DNA of 64,000 bases from Mycobacterium neglectum (GCF_002591975.1 NZ_NVQE01000011.1:62001-126000), one strand, 5' to 3'; positions 16,569 to 25,898 are shown, numbered from the stretch's first letter. A program made the numbers and translations. The notes: a model not told the origin generated them from the letters alone.

Positions 16569-17684
16569 CTACAGGTCGAGCGTGAGACGCGACCCCTCAG
16601 TGGCCCGGGATATGCAGATCAACATCATCTGGTTCTCGTGCTCAGGGTCGGTGAGCAGCGTGTCGCGGTGGTCCACGGTCCCCTCGGTCACACCGACCAC
16701 TCGGGTCCGGCAGGTCCCGCAGAAGCCCTGCTGACACGAGTACGGGGCGTCCACATCCGACCGCTGCAGCGCCGCGAGCAGGGTCTCGTCGGCGCCAACG
16801 CGGATCCGTCGTCCGGTCGACGCGACGGTGACGTCGAAAATCCTGCCGTCCACGACGGGTGGTGCGGCGAACCGCTCGAAGTGAAGTTCGATCTTGTCGC
16901 GGCCGGCCAACTCCGAACGGATCGCGGTCAGCATGGGCGCGGGACCGCACGCATAGACCGCGGTGCCGTCCGGGCAGTCCCCGAGCAGATCGGACGCTGT
17001 CGGCAGCCCGCTGTCATCGTCGGTGTGGATGCGTACCGTGTCGCCATAGCCTGCGATGTCGTCGAGGAACGGCAGGCTGTCGCGGGAGCGTCCGGCGTAG
17101 ACCATCGACCAGTCGACGCCGAGGCGCTGCGCCAGAGCCAACATCGGCAGGATCGGGGTGATCCCGATGCCCCCCGCGATGAACCGGAAGCGCTTCGTCG
17201 GCGAGCCGTAGCCGGGCACTGTCAGCGGGAACGCGTTGCGCGGGCCCTGTGTCGTCGCCGTCGCACCGACGTCGAGGACGTCGTGCACCTCGATGGAACC
17301 GCCACCGCCGTCGGGGATCCGGCGCACCGCAATGCGGTACACGTCGCGCAGATCAGGGTCTCCGCACAGCGAGTATTGGCGCAGCCGTCCGCTGGGCAGT
17401 TGCACATCGATGTGGGCGCCGGGATGCCAGCGGGGTAGCGGTTCACCATCCGCGGCCGCGAACGTCAGCGCTACCACGTTCTCGTCGTGAGCCACTGTCT
17501 GCCGGTCGACGACCCGCAATACGCGGGTTCGGTCGGACGCTTCTGGCAGCCTGACCCGCCTGGTGACACCCGCGAGCGCATCCATACCGGAGATCACCGC
17601 GCCGGCAAGGCCGATCATCACGTCACGGCGCCCCTGCCGTAGCGGATTGGACGGCAGTTGCCGGTAGCGCTCCCGCAGGCCCAT
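16569..17684 (-). CDS. Ferredoxin-type NAD(P)H oxidoreductase with C-terminal [2Fe-2S] domain
   Basis: A 371-residue phthalate-dioxygenase-reductase-like electron transfer protein: flavin-binding [12 protein letters not shown](P)-binding [10 protein letters not shown], and a C-terminal plant-type ferredoxin domain with CQQGFCGTC and a last Cys in LICISRA. Family knowledge: these reductases feed electrons to oxygenases. The ATG at 17684 (MGLRERY) overlaps the TGA of the upstream PF10118 gene as TGATG, so the two are translated together. I infer that it is the dedicated reductase of that putative di-iron enzyme. Confidence 0.85.
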   Translation of the reverse strand: MGLRERYRQLPSNPLRQGRRDVMIGLAGAVISGMDALAGVTRRVRLPEASDRTRVLRVVDRQTVAHDENVVALTFAAADGEPLPRWHPGAHIDVQLPSGRLRQYSLCGDPDLRDVYRIAVRRIPDGGGGSIEVHDVLDVGATATTQGPRNAFPLTVPGYGSPTKRFRFIAGGIGITPILPMLALAQRLGVDWSMVYAGRSRDSLPFLDDIAGYGDTVRIHTDDDSGLPTASDLLGDCPDGTAVYACGPAPMLTAIRSELAGRDKIELHFERFAAPPVVDGRIFDVTVASTGRRIRVGADETLLAALQRSDVDAPYSCQQGFCGTCRTRVVGVTEGTVDHRDTLLTDPEHENQMMLICISRATEGSRLTLDL

Positions 17685-18610
17685 CAAATGTGAGCCGCGC
17701 GGGCAGCGGGCGAGGTGGCCAGATAGGCGACGGCCTGCGCGGTGGAACCCATCTGCTCGGGCGTGTAGGCGGGCCGGAAATACGTAAGGGTCTGCGACCC
17801 GAAAAGAACCCGGAATTTGGGCAGCAGCCCCAACTTTGAGTCGCGCATCCGAAGGCGCTGCATCTTCCACCATCCGATGTCGTCGGCGGGGTGGGATTTG
17901 AACAGGTACCAGGTACCGCGCTGGAAGAACATGAAGATCGCCGCTGCGGCCAGAGCCATGGCCCTGATGCGGTCGGGGTAGCTGTCGTGGAAGTAGACCG
18001 CCACGTCGTGAGCGACGCTGCGGTGTTCGACCTCTTCGCTGCCGTGCCACCGGAACAGGTCGACCATTGTCGGGTCTGCGTGGTGCTCGTCCCAGGTCGC
18101 GTTGAGGGCGAAGTCACCGAGCACCGCCGTGTAGTGCTCGATCGCCGCGATCAGCCACAGGCGTTCGCATAGGTTATTCAACCGGCGCTTGGGATTGGTC
18201 GAAGTGGTTGGCGCCAAGACCTTTCCGAACAAGTAATCGACCATTTCGAGTATCGGCGCCGGGTCCACGCCGTTGCCGACGAGGAAGTCGCGGATCACCT
18301 CGTCGTGGGCGGCCGCGTGCGTGGCTTCCTGCCCGATGAAACCGCGAATGTCCTCGGCGAGCCGGGGATCCTTGACCAACGGCAACGCCTCGTTGAACGT
18401 CTGAACGAACCAGTGCTCGGCGGCGGGTAGCACGACATTGAAGAGGTTGATCATGGTGGAGGCGACCGGGTGCGCCGGGATCCACTCCAGTGGGACATCG
18501 GTGAGGTCGAAGTGCACCTTGCGGGCCTGGATCTGTACTGGTCCAGGGTCGATTTCCTGGTCGAAACGGTGGCGTCGCAAAGCGCCCTGCTGAGCCGGCG
18601 ATCCTGCCAT
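17684..18610 (-). CDS. PF10118-type protein with a di-iron E..ExxH..E..ExxH motif
   Basis: A 308-residue protein annotated in databases as a predicted metal-dependent hydrolase (PF10118). Its residues instead match a ferritin-like di-iron carboxylate centre: Glu65 (AAEHWF), Glu95-x2-His98 (QEATH), Glu158 (AIEHY) and Glu193-x2-His196 (EEVEH). A C-terminal AIFMFFQRGTWYLF segment may touch the membrane. AGGGAG lies upstream of the chosen ATG at 18610. The gene is coupled by TGATG to a ferredoxin-type reductase. I infer an O2-dependent oxygenase or desaturase; hydrolase activity remains possible. Confidence 0.7.
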   Translation of the reverse strand: MAGSPAQQGALRRHRFDQEIDPGPVQIQARKVHFDLTDVPLEWIPAHPVASTMINLFNVVLPAAEHWFVQTFNEALPLVKDPRLAEDIRGFIGQEATHAAAHDEVIRDFLVGNGVDPAPILEMVDYLFGKVLAPTTSTNPKRRLNNLCERLWLIAAIEHYTAVLGDFALNATWDEHHADPTMVDLFRWHGSEEVEHRSVAHDVAVYFHDSYPDRIRAMALAAAAIFMFFQRGTWYLFKSHPADDIGWWKMQRLRMRDSKLGLLPKFRVLFGSQTLTYFRPAYTPEQMGSTAQAVAYLATSPAARAAHI

Positions 18611-18690
18611 GGCGGACTCCCTGACGAGAAGGTGGTGCACGGGAGCTTACCGGAAGTACATGGGAACGCCGGTATCGGATTCTTTTTGCG

Positions 18691-19578
18691 ATGCTGGGTT
18701 TCAAGCTGCCGTCCGTGGTCAATAGGACCGCTATGGCGGGGTTTGGCGACATTGCGAATTGGACCCGGCAGCAGGTCACCTCCCGGGTTCCGAAAGCCGA
18801 CCTGGACCAACGCGACCCCGACTACATCCGTGAACAGCTGCCTGGACTGTGGCTGCTGGCGTCGCTGTACTTCCGCGCCGACGTCCGCGGCCTCGAGCGG
18901 ATCCCGAACGACGGGCCCGTACTGCTCGTCGGCAATCACAGCGGCGGCAACCTCCCGCCGGACACATTCGTCTTCACGCTGGCGTTCTGCTCGTACTTCG
19001 GCGTCGAGCGGCCGTTCTATCAACTGGCGCACAACCTCGTCGTGTCGATGCCCGGACTGGGGTCCCTTCGCAAGTTCGGCACGGTGGCGGCCAACCACGA
19101 AAACGCTGAACTGGCACTGGATTCCGGTGCGGCGCTGCTGGTGTACCCGGGCGGTGACTACGAAGTCTTCCGACCATCGTGGCAGCGCCACGAGGTGGAC
19201 TTCGGTGGCCGCAAGGGATACGTCAAGCTCGCCCGCGAGGCCGGCGTGCCGATTGTGCCGATCGCCAGTGTCGGCGGACAGGAGGCGGCGCTGTTCCTCG
19301 ATCGCGGGCAGTGGCTGGCCAAGCTGCTGATGGTCGACAAGCTGGCACGGCTGAAGAGCGTGCCGATACTGCTGGCGCCGCCGTGGGGTCTGACCGTCAG
19401 CGATATGGTGCCGCGGCTGCCGTTGCCGACGAAGATCGCGATCGAGGTGCAAGACCCGATCGACGCCGACGACATCGCCGTCAGCGATGACGACGTGGTG
19501 CACGACAAAGTGGAGGCCGCGCTGCAGGCCGGTGTGGACCGGCTGGCGGCTGGGCGTCGATTCCCGGTGCTGGGCTGA
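18691..19578 (+). CDS. PlsC-like lysophospholipid acyltransferase
   Basis: A 295-residue acyltransferase of the LPLAT/DGAT-like group. The acyltransferase motif is GNHSGGNLPPD (motif I, with the His/Asp pair), followed by motif-III-like VYPGGDYEVF and motif-IV-like VPIVPIASVG. Family knowledge: these enzymes transfer acyl groups from acyl-CoA to glycerolipids or other alcohols at the membrane. An alternative ATG at 18733 (MAGFGD) is possible. It is divergent from the PF10118 gene and is coupled by TGATG to the following SRPBCC gene, suggesting a lipid-modification unit. Confidence 0.8.
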   Translation: MLGFKLPSVVNRTAMAGFGDIANWTRQQVTSRVPKADLDQRDPDYIREQLPGLWLLASLYFRADVRGLERIPNDGPVLLVGNHSGGNLPPDTFVFTLAFCSYFGVERPFYQLAHNLVVSMPGLGSLRKFGTVAANHENAELALDSGAALLVYPGGDYEVFRPSWQRHEVDFGGRKGYVKLAREAGVPIVPIASVGGQEAALFLDRGQWLAKLLMVDKLARLKSVPILLAPPWGLTVSDMVPRLPLPTKIAIEVQDPIDADDIAVSDDDVVHDKVEAALQAGVDRLAAGRRFPVLG

Positions 19579-20012
19579 TGAGGGTCCAACGGCAGTGCGT
19601 CGTCGATGCCGACCGTGACACGGTGTGGAAGATCGTCAGCAGTCCCGATTGCTACCCGCAGTTCATGGCGAGCCTCGAGCGCTGGGAGGCCGCCGACGAC
19701 GCCCCGGCCAGCAAGGGCGCCCGCTACACCGTGCACTGGAAGGTCGGGTCGGTGCCCATCGGAGGCATCATCGAGGTCGTCGAATTCGATCCGCCGCGCG
19801 AGTTGTCCTGGGTCGGCCTCACTGGCGTGTCACAGCGCGGACGGTTCCGGCTGCGCGAAACACCCGACGGCCGCACCAAGGTCACGTTCCGATTGGCCTA
19901 TGAATCAGCGGGCAACCTGCTCGGCCTGATCGCGGACCGCGTCGCGGCCGGCCAAGTGGGGCGGAACATGGGGGAGACGCTGAAGAACCTGCGCCAAATG
20001 GTCGAAGGCTAG
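19578..20012 (+). CDS. SRPBCC family protein
   Basis: A 144-residue SRPBCC/polyketide-cyclase-like protein: N-terminal RQCVVDADRDTVWKIVSSPD, central strands (GSVPIGGIIEVVEFDPPREL) and a C-terminal helix GQVGRNMGETLKNLRQMVEG. The start is in the TGATG overlap with the acyltransferase, so the two proteins are made together. Family knowledge: the fold holds a hydrophobic ligand. A role as lipid binder for the adjoining acyltransferase is an inference. Confidence 0.75.
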   Translation: MRVQRQCVVDADRDTVWKIVSSPDCYPQFMASLERWEAADDAPASKGARYTVHWKVGSVPIGGIIEVVEFDPPRELSWVGLTGVSQRGRFRLRETPDGRTKVTFRLAYESAGNLLGLIADRVAAGQVGRNMGETLKNLRQMVEG

Positions 20013-20018
20013 ACCGGT

Positions 20019-20483
20019 CTAACCCGTCGAGATGACAGGGGGCGGAGCGCCCGGAGCCCGTGGAACGCCCGGGACCTGGGCGCCCGGAGCGCTGCCCGCG
20101 CCCGGAGCGCCGGCAATCGGCACCATCGGCGTCGGGGTCACGGTCGTGACGCCATTGCTGCCGACCCGCGGGCCTGCGGCCGGGCCCATCGCCGCGAGCA
20201 TGTCGGCGGCGTGCTGGGTGCAGTCCAGCATCAGCAGAATTTTGCCCTCCGACGTCATCTTCTGCGTATCGACCAGGCAACTGGACTGCGACAGCACGCT
20301 GCCGACCGAGCCTCCGAAGGTCCCCTTGTAGCCAGACGCCTTGAGGATCGCCAGCGCCTTGTTGTACGGCTCGCCGACAACGTTCAAGGAGCCGCTCGGC
20401 TGTGACATGGCGATACCCGCGCCGACCAGCGCGGCGGAGCCGACTGCCACGAGCCCTCCGCTCACGACAACGAGCTTTTTCAC
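20019..20483 (-). CDS. Secreted Pro/Gly-rich protein
   Basis: A protein of about 154 residues with a signal peptide (VKKLVVVSGGLVAVGSAAL, cleavage near IAMS). The mature part has a small domain with two Cys residues (SQSSCLVDTQ and MLDCTQHAAD) and a PASTA-like GEPYNKALAILKASGYK start, then a Pro/Gly/Ala-rich tail. The GTG at 20483 was chosen because GGGAG lies upstream and it begins the signal peptide. It could be an exported mycobacterial small protein; function unknown. Convergent with the SRPBCC gene, six bases apart. Confidence 0.65.
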   Translation of the reverse strand: MKKLVVVSGGLVAVGSAALVGAGIAMSQPSGSLNVVGEPYNKALAILKASGYKGTFGGSVGSVLSQSSCLVDTQKMTSEGKILLMLDCTQHAADMLAAMGPAAGPRVGSNGVTTVTPTPMVPIAGAPGAGSAPGAQVPGVPRAPGAPPPVISTG

Positions 20484-20564
20484 GTGAAGAATCTCCCTAA
20501 GTCGGTGCGGTGCGAACATATCGCAGACGTGACATTTGTGAAACCGGAGGAGAGTCGCCCGGCG

Positions 20565-22697
20565 TTACATCTGGGTTTGCACCGCGGTCCGCATCACCTC
20601 GGCCAGCGCGGCCGCTCGCGGATCCGTGAAAACATCTTCTAGCAGCAGTTTTTGTCCATCCGGGCCCGCCAGCGGCACCCTCCAGTTGGGGTATTCGTCG
20701 GTCGTACCCGGCTGATTCTGGGTGCGCAGGTCGCCGACGGCGTCAGCAAGGGACAGCGCCAGCAGCCGCGACCGGGTCCGGCCCAGGTATCTGTACAACG
20801 CACGCACCACTTGATCGACCCCGGTCTCGTCGAGATCGCCGTTCAACAGCCCGACACGGCGCAATTCGTCGAGCCAGGCCGTCTGCTGGCGGCGATCGGC
20901 GGCCAGTTCCTCCTCGGCCGACCGGGTCAGCAGCCCGAGTTCGTCGCGAAGCCGGACATGTTCGCCAGCCAGGTAGCCGGGAGTCGGTGGCAGATCGTGC
21001 GTGGTCACCGCGGACAGGCAGTACTCGCGCCAGCGGTCGGCGGGCAGCGGACCGCCGTCACCGTCCCGATCGAACTCGAACCACAGGATCGACGTGCCGA
21101 ACAGGCCGCGCTCGCGCAGATAGTCGCGCACCCAGGGTTCGACGGTGCCCAGGTCCTCGCCGACGATGACGGCGCCGGCGCGATGCGCCTCCAGCGCGAC
21201 GATCCCGATCATCGCTTCGTGGTCGTAGCGCACGTAGGTGCCTTCGGTGGGCAAGGAGCCCTTCGGAATCCACCACAGCCGGAACAGCCCGATGATGTGG
21301 TCGATGCGGACGCCACCTGCATGTCGGAGCAGTGTGTTGACGAGGGCGCGAAACGGCTCGTAGGCCTGGTTCGCGAGTGCGTCGGGGCGCCACGGCGGTT
21401 GCGACCAGTCCTGGCCGAGCTGGTTGAACTCGTCCGGCGGCGCGCCGGCGGTGACGCCAAGTGCCAGCACATCCTGCAGGGCCCACGCGTCGGCTCCGTT
21501 CGGGTCGACCCCGACGGCGAGGTCGTGCATGATCCCCAGCCCCATGCCCGCCGCCACCGACGTCGCCTGGGACGCGGTGAGCTGATCGTCGAGCTGCCAC
21601 TGCAGCCACCGGTGAAAGTCGACGTCGTCGGCGTGCCGTTCGGCGAAGTCGGCGACGCTCGGGCTTTCCGGATGGCGCAGCTCGTCGGGCCACTCATGCC
21701 AATCGGCGCCGTGCTTCTCGGCAAGGGCGCACCACGTTGCGAAGTCGTCGAGGCCGCGGCCCTGCCGCTCGCAGTAGGCCTCATACGCCAGGTTCCGGCC
21801 TGCGGATCGCTTGACGCGATACACCGTTTCCAGGGCGGAACGCTTGACCTTCCAGGCGCCGTCACGGTCGATCAGGCGTGACTTCCGCGCCCGTGCCTGC
21901 GCGTGCTCTCGGGCCTTGCGGATGCGCGCTCGGCCGGTGACGTGGGCGAACTCCGGGATCGCCTCCACCCGCAGGTACATCGGGTTGACGAATCTCCGCG
22001 AGGTCGGCAGGTACGGCGATGGCTCCATCGGCGCGGTTGGCGCGGCGGCGTGTAACGGATTGACGAGGATGAAACCGGCCCCGTACCGGGCCGCTGACCA
22101 CACGGCAAGGTCAGTGAGATCCGTCAAATCGCCTATGCCCCAGGAGTTTTGTGATCGAACACTGTACAACTGGGTGGCCAGGCCCCACGTCCTCCCCGTC
22201 GGTGGCTCCAGCGACGCGGGGGAGACGACAATCGGGGAACTGACGTCGGAGGTGCCCAGTTGAAGGTGTACTTCGTGATAGCCCAGCGGCAGGTCGGCGG
22301 GCAACTCGAAGGAGGCCTCGCCGATCATGCGGCCGTCGAGATCATAAGGGGCCCTGTTGTTTTCCAGCTGGCGCAGGCCCATCCGGACGGAACCGTCCTC
22401 CAGTCGGATCCACAACCGCACCGGATCGCCGTGCGTGACGTGCACCCAGAACGCCGATGTCGCTCCCGAGCGCCCCACGATCACCGGCGGTAGCGAGCGA
22501 GACCAGTGGTTACGATCGTGCTCGGTCAATGCGGTCGCGCGCCGGTACTCGGTGGCTGCCGGAACCCCGAGGGCATCGAGAACGCCGACGAGGGTGGATT
22601 CGGGAACTGTGACGTGCCTGCCGGTCCAGTCGTCGTATTTCGTTGCGACGCCGTATCGTCGCGCCAACTCGACGAGTGATTCCGGAAGGTCGGTCAT
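20565..22697 (-). CDS. malQ: 4-alpha-glucanotransferase (amylomaltase)
   Basis: A 710-residue GH77 enzyme that disproportionates alpha-1,4-glucans in maltodextrin/glycogen metabolism. GH77 catalytic regions are visible: nucleophile Asp in RIDHIIGLFRLWW, acid/base Glu in VGEDLGTVEP and the third Asp in TTHDLPPTPG. The N-terminal extension of about 160 residues is typical of actinobacterial MalQ. The ATG at 22697 gives MTDLPESLVELARR. It lies 19 bases downstream of the lysA-like gene on the same strand; a functional link is not evident. Confidence 0.95.
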   Translation of the reverse strand: MTDLPESLVELARRYGVATKYDDWTGRHVTVPESTLVGVLDALGVPAATEYRRATALTEHDRNHWSRSLPPVIVGRSGATSAFWVHVTHGDPVRLWIRLEDGSVRMGLRQLENNRAPYDLDGRMIGEASFELPADLPLGYHEVHLQLGTSDVSSPIVVSPASLEPPTGRTWGLATQLYSVRSQNSWGIGDLTDLTDLAVWSAARYGAGFILVNPLHAAAPTAPMEPSPYLPTSRRFVNPMYLRVEAIPEFAHVTGRARIRKAREHAQARARKSRLIDRDGAWKVKRSALETVYRVKRSAGRNLAYEAYCERQGRGLDDFATWCALAEKHGADWHEWPDELRHPESPSVADFAERHADDVDFHRWLQWQLDDQLTASQATSVAAGMGLGIMHDLAVGVDPNGADAWALQDVLALGVTAGAPPDEFNQLGQDWSQPPWRPDALANQAYEPFRALVNTLLRHAGGVRIDHIIGLFRLWWIPKGSLPTEGTYVRYDHEAMIGIVALEAHRAGAVIVGEDLGTVEPWVRDYLRERGLFGTSILWFEFDRDGDGGPLPADRWREYCLSAVTTHDLPPTPGYLAGEHVRLRDELGLLTRSAEEELAADRRQQTAWLDELRRVGLLNGDLDETGVDQVVRALYRYLGRTRSRLLALSLADAVGDLRTQNQPGTTDEYPNWRVPLAGPDGQKLLLEDVFTDPRAAALAEVMRTAVQTQM

Positions 22698-22716
22698 GGG
22701 GCCATCTTGCCCGCCA

Positions 22717-23994
22717 CTAGTCGATGTCGCGCACCAAAAGGTCATCCCACGTGTCGCGGCGCACCACCGGTCGCGCCGCGCCGTCACGGATGAACACCAC
22801 CGGGACGCGGCGCGCGCCGTTGTACTGGTTGGACATCGTGTAGCAGTAGGCGCCGGTGACCGGCACCGCCAGCAGGTCGCCGACGGACGGATCGCGCAAT
22901 GCGACACCGTCGACCAGTTGGTCGCCCGATTCGCAGTGTCGCCCGACCACGTTGACGGTCTCGCCGCCGCCAACGCGGTTGACGATCGTCGCCTCGAACC
23001 TCTGCCCGGTGAGTGACACCTCGAGGTTGTCGCCCATACCGCCGTCCACCGCGACGTGGGTCAGGACACCGCGCTTGACGGTGGTGACGCGATACACCGT
23101 GCATGCGCTGTTGGCGACCATGCTGCGTCCGGGTTCGACGATGATTCGGCTGCCTTCCGGCAGCAGTGCCTTCGCCTGCTCCACCATCGCTTCGGCGTAT
23201 TCGCCGAGTGACGGCGGGTGCTCGTCGTAGGTGTATCGAACGCCCAGACCGCCGCCGAGGTCGTAGACCTCGAAGGTGCCGAGCTTGGCGATGGGTTCGA
23301 CCGCCTGCGCGAGTTGTTCGACGTTGAGTAGTTGCGACCCGACGTGGGTGTGCACACCGTCGAGTCGCATCTTGGTGCTGCGCTCGATCCGGGCGATCGC
23401 ATCGCGGGCGTCGTCGGGCATCAGGCCGAACTTCGATCCGGCGTGTCCCGTCGCCTGCGATGCGTGGGTGGCGGCCTGCACACCCGGGATGACCCGCACC
23501 AGGCATGGCTGCCGGCGCCCCGTGGGAACGAGGCGTTCGAGGCGGTCGATGTCGTCGAAGTTGTCGACCACGACGAGGCCGATTCCGTGCTTCACGGCCA
23601 AGCCGAGTTCATCGTCGGACTTGGCGTTGCCGTGCAGCAGCATCCGGGCCGGGTCGGCGCCCGCTTTGAGGGCCGTTCGGATCTCGCCGCCGCCCGCAAC
23701 GTCGAGATGCAGACCCTCTCCGACCATCACCCGCTGAACGGCGGTGCACGGGAAGGACTTCGACGCGAACGCCACGTCGCAGCGCGGCCAGCGACTGCGG
23801 AAGGCTGACAGATAGTCGCGGGCCCGCTGCCGTAGTGCGTCTTCGGATACGACGATCGCCGGAGTGCCGAACTGCTCGGCCACCTCGTTGAGGCGGCAGT
23901 CGCCGACCATCAGGGTTCCGTCGCTGTCGGTGCGCGTGCCCGGCGGGAACAGGCCGATCAACTCGTCGGCCGTGGCCTCGGTGTGGATCGTCAT
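22717..23994 (-). CDS. Diaminopimelate decarboxylase-like PLP enzyme
   Basis: A 425-residue fold-type III PLP decarboxylase. Motifs: the PLP lysine in FASKSFPCT, the HVGSQL motif, the glycine-rich YDLGGGLGVRYTY phosphate loop, EPGRSMVANS and the active-site Cys in HCESGD. CESGD is the diaminopimelate decarboxylase signature, but ornithine/arginine decarboxylase-like paralogues also exist. Mycobacteria already have a housekeeping lysA next to thrA-hom elsewhere, so this may be a second copy. The ATG at 23994 (MTIHTEA) is preferred over a longer start at 24021. Confidence 0.8.
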   Translation of the reverse strand: MTIHTEATADELIGLFPPGTRTDSDGTLMVGDCRLNEVAEQFGTPAIVVSEDALRQRARDYLSAFRSRWPRCDVAFASKSFPCTAVQRVMVGEGLHLDVAGGGEIRTALKAGADPARMLLHGNAKSDDELGLAVKHGIGLVVVDNFDDIDRLERLVPTGRRQPCLVRVIPGVQAATHASQATGHAGSKFGLMPDDARDAIARIERSTKMRLDGVHTHVGSQLLNVEQLAQAVEPIAKLGTFEVYDLGGGLGVRYTYDEHPPSLGEYAEAMVEQAKALLPEGSRIIVEPGRSMVANSACTVYRVTTVKRGVLTHVAVDGGMGDNLEVSLTGQRFEATIVNRVGGGETVNVVGRHCESGDQLVDGVALRDPSVGDLLAVPVTGAYCYTMSNQYNGARRVPVVFIRDGAARPVVRRDTWDDLLVRDID

Positions 23995-24089
23995 CGACTC
24001 AGCGTGCCACCGCGGAGGCACGTGTGAACTCAGTGCGACGAAGTTCGCCCAAAATCAGCCGTGCCTCCGCCGTCTCCGTGTGCTAGCGT

Positions 24090-24716
24090 ATGTCTGTAAT
24101 GATCCTTACAGAGCGAGCTCCGACGAAGAAGCAGCAGCAGGGCGAGCAGTCCCGCGAGCAGATCCTCGATGCGACGGAGAAGTTGATGGGCACCCGCGGG
24201 TACGCGGCGACGTCGATCAGCGACATCCGCAAGGCGTGCGGCCTGCCTGCCAGTTCGATCTACTGGCATTTCGGATCCAAGGACGGCGTGCTGGCAGCTG
24301 TCATGGAACGCGGCGCGCAGCGGTATTTCGCCGCGATTCCCGCCGAGGCCGCGGTCGAGCGGCAACTGGATGCGGTGGTGGACCAGCAGTCGCAACACCC
24401 CGATTTCCTGCGGCTGTTCCTCCTGTTGTCCTTGGAGCGCAGCGACGATCCCGCGGTCGTTGAGGTGGTGCGCCGCGTTCGCGATACCGCGATCGCGCGT
24501 TTTCGCGACGCGATCGCGCAGCTGCTTCCCGCCGACGTTGGAGAACAGAAGGCGCAACGGGTGCTGGCGGAACTCGCCGCCATGGCGGTCGCGCTGTCGG
24601 ATGGCATCTTCCTCGCCGTTCATCTCGAGCCCGACACCACCGACGTCGACCGAATGTACCGGCGGCTGTATCAAACCCTGACGGCCCTGATCCCGATTCT
24701 CTTGGAGGAGCAATGA
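24090..24716 (+). CDS. TetR-family transcriptional regulator
   Basis: A 208-residue TetR repressor: N-terminal HTH REQILDATEKLMGTRGYAAT, recognition helix around ACGLPASSIYWHFGSKDG, and a variable ligand domain. The start is uncertain: ATG at 24090 or 24099. An 18-bp inverted repeat (24094-24111) covers this start region, suggesting autorepression. The stop overlaps the following SDR ATG (ATGA), so regulator and SDR are one operon. Divergent from the lysA-like gene. The ligand is unknown. Confidence 0.85.
   Translation: MSVMILTERAPTKKQQQGEQSREQILDATEKLMGTRGYAATSISDIRKACGLPASSIYWHFGSKDGVLAAVMERGAQRYFAAIPAEAAVERQLDAVVDQQSQHPDFLRLFLLLSLERSDDPAVVEVVRRVRDTAIARFRDAIAQLLPADVGEQKAQRVLAELAAMAVALSDGIFLAVHLEPDTTDVDRMYRRLYQTLTALIPILLEEQ
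24094..24111. promoter_or_regulatory. Inverted repeat CTGTAA-N6-TTACAG over the TetR start
   Basis: A perfect 6-6-6 inverted repeat, CTGTAATGATCCTTACAG, spans the first codons of the TetR gene. A -10-like TAGCGT lies just upstream (24084-24089). It is the likely autoregulatory operator. Confidence 0.55.
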
Positions 24717-25661
24717 ACATGCGAACCGCGATCATCACCGGAGCCAGCGCCGGGCTCGGACGGGAATGCGCCCGGGCGCTGCTCGCGAGCGACCCGTCCT
24801 GGCATGTCGTATTCGCGGTTCGCGACGTGGCCCGTGGCGTACAGGCCGTCGAACAGGCCGGACACCCTGCGCGCTGCACGGTTCTCGAAATGGATCTCGC
24901 ATCACTGGCGTCGGTCCGCACCTTCGCGGCGAACTTCCGCAGCAGCGGATTGCCGCCGTTACACGCGATCGTCTGCAATGCCGGTCTTCAGGTGGTGTCC
25001 GGCACCGAGCGCACCGCCGAGGGCGTGGAGATGACGTTCGGCGTCAACCATCTCGGGCACTTCGCCTTGGTGAGCGACCTGCTTGCCGACCTCGCTCGGC
25101 CGGCACGCATCGTTGTGGTCAGCAGCGGCACTCACGATCCGGCGAAGTTCACCGGCATGCCGTCACCGCAGTACTCCAGCGCCGAGGAGCTCGCGCTCGC
25201 TGTGGAGGACGAGTCGGCCGATGGCCGCCGCCGCTACACCACGTCCAAGCTGTGCAACATCCTCTACACCTATGAACTCGACCGCCGACTGGGCCACGGC
25301 GCTCAGGGTGTCACCATCAACGCGTTCGACCCGGGCCTGATGCCGGGTTCCGGTCTGGCCCGCGACTACTCGGCGATCGGGCGATGCATGGCGCTACGTG
25401 TTTCCGCTCCTGCGCGTCCTGCCGAACGTCAACAGCACCCGGTCCTCAGGCGCGCGTCTGGCGGCACTGGTGCACGATCCCCGGTTCGACGACGTCACCG
25501 CCACCTATTTCGAAGGGAATCGGCCGATCCGGTCGTCCACCGACTCCTATGACCTCGAGAAGGCGCTCGATCTGTGGGAGACCAGCGAGCGGCTGCTGAC
25601 TCTAGAGAAGACTGAACATCACGATCAACGCGGCGAAACCAGCGGTCGCCCAACCAAGTAA
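24713..25661 (+). pseudogene. Short-chain dehydrogenase/reductase with a frameshift
   Basis: The N-terminal 220 residues are a normal SDR: cofactor motif TGASAGLGRE, NAG in CNAGLQVV and the catalytic YTTSK. Near 25384-25392 the reading frame breaks: the frame then reads GRCMALRVSAP, while the next frame continues with the expected WRYVFPLLRVLPNVNSTR. One extra base (for example the A in GATGCATGG) would explain this. The 24713 frame would end at 25552 without a family C terminus; the shifted frame ends at 25661, overlapping the convergent DUF202 gene. An ATG at 24719 has better Shine-Dalgarno spacing to GGAGGAG at 24704. Sequencing error or a recent inactivation are the alternatives. Confidence 0.75.
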
Positions 25662-25898
25662 GAGGACTTCGGTCCTCGGTGTGGCGGTGATTCGGCGCGC
25701 TCGTCGGCGACCCAGCACGACGACCAATATCGCCAACGCGGCTCCTACGACCGGAAGCACCGACTGCCCCGCATCGTCGAACGGCCCGTTACCCAACAGC
25801 GGAAACGCCCCCGCGACGATGAAACTGAAAGCGCTTCGTTCCCAGGATAGTTGGGTTCGTTCTGCCTGCAGTCCCGGCTTTTCCGGTCGAGTTGCCAT
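25602..25898 (-). CDS. DUF202 membrane protein (second of a pair)
   Basis: A 98-residue DUF202/YidH-like protein: LQAERTQLSWERSAFSFI at the N terminus, then three transmembrane segments ending WATAGFAALIVMFSLL. Family knowledge: DUF202 proteins are small inner-membrane proteins, often in pairs; function unclear. It follows the other DUF202 gene by two bases. Its end overlaps the shifted end of the SDR pseudogene on the other strand. Confidence 0.75.
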   Translation of the reverse strand: MATRPEKPGLQAERTQLSWERSAFSFIVAGAFPLLGNGPFDDAGQSVLPVVGAALAILVVVLGRRRARRITATPRTEVLLLGWATAGFAALIVMFSLL

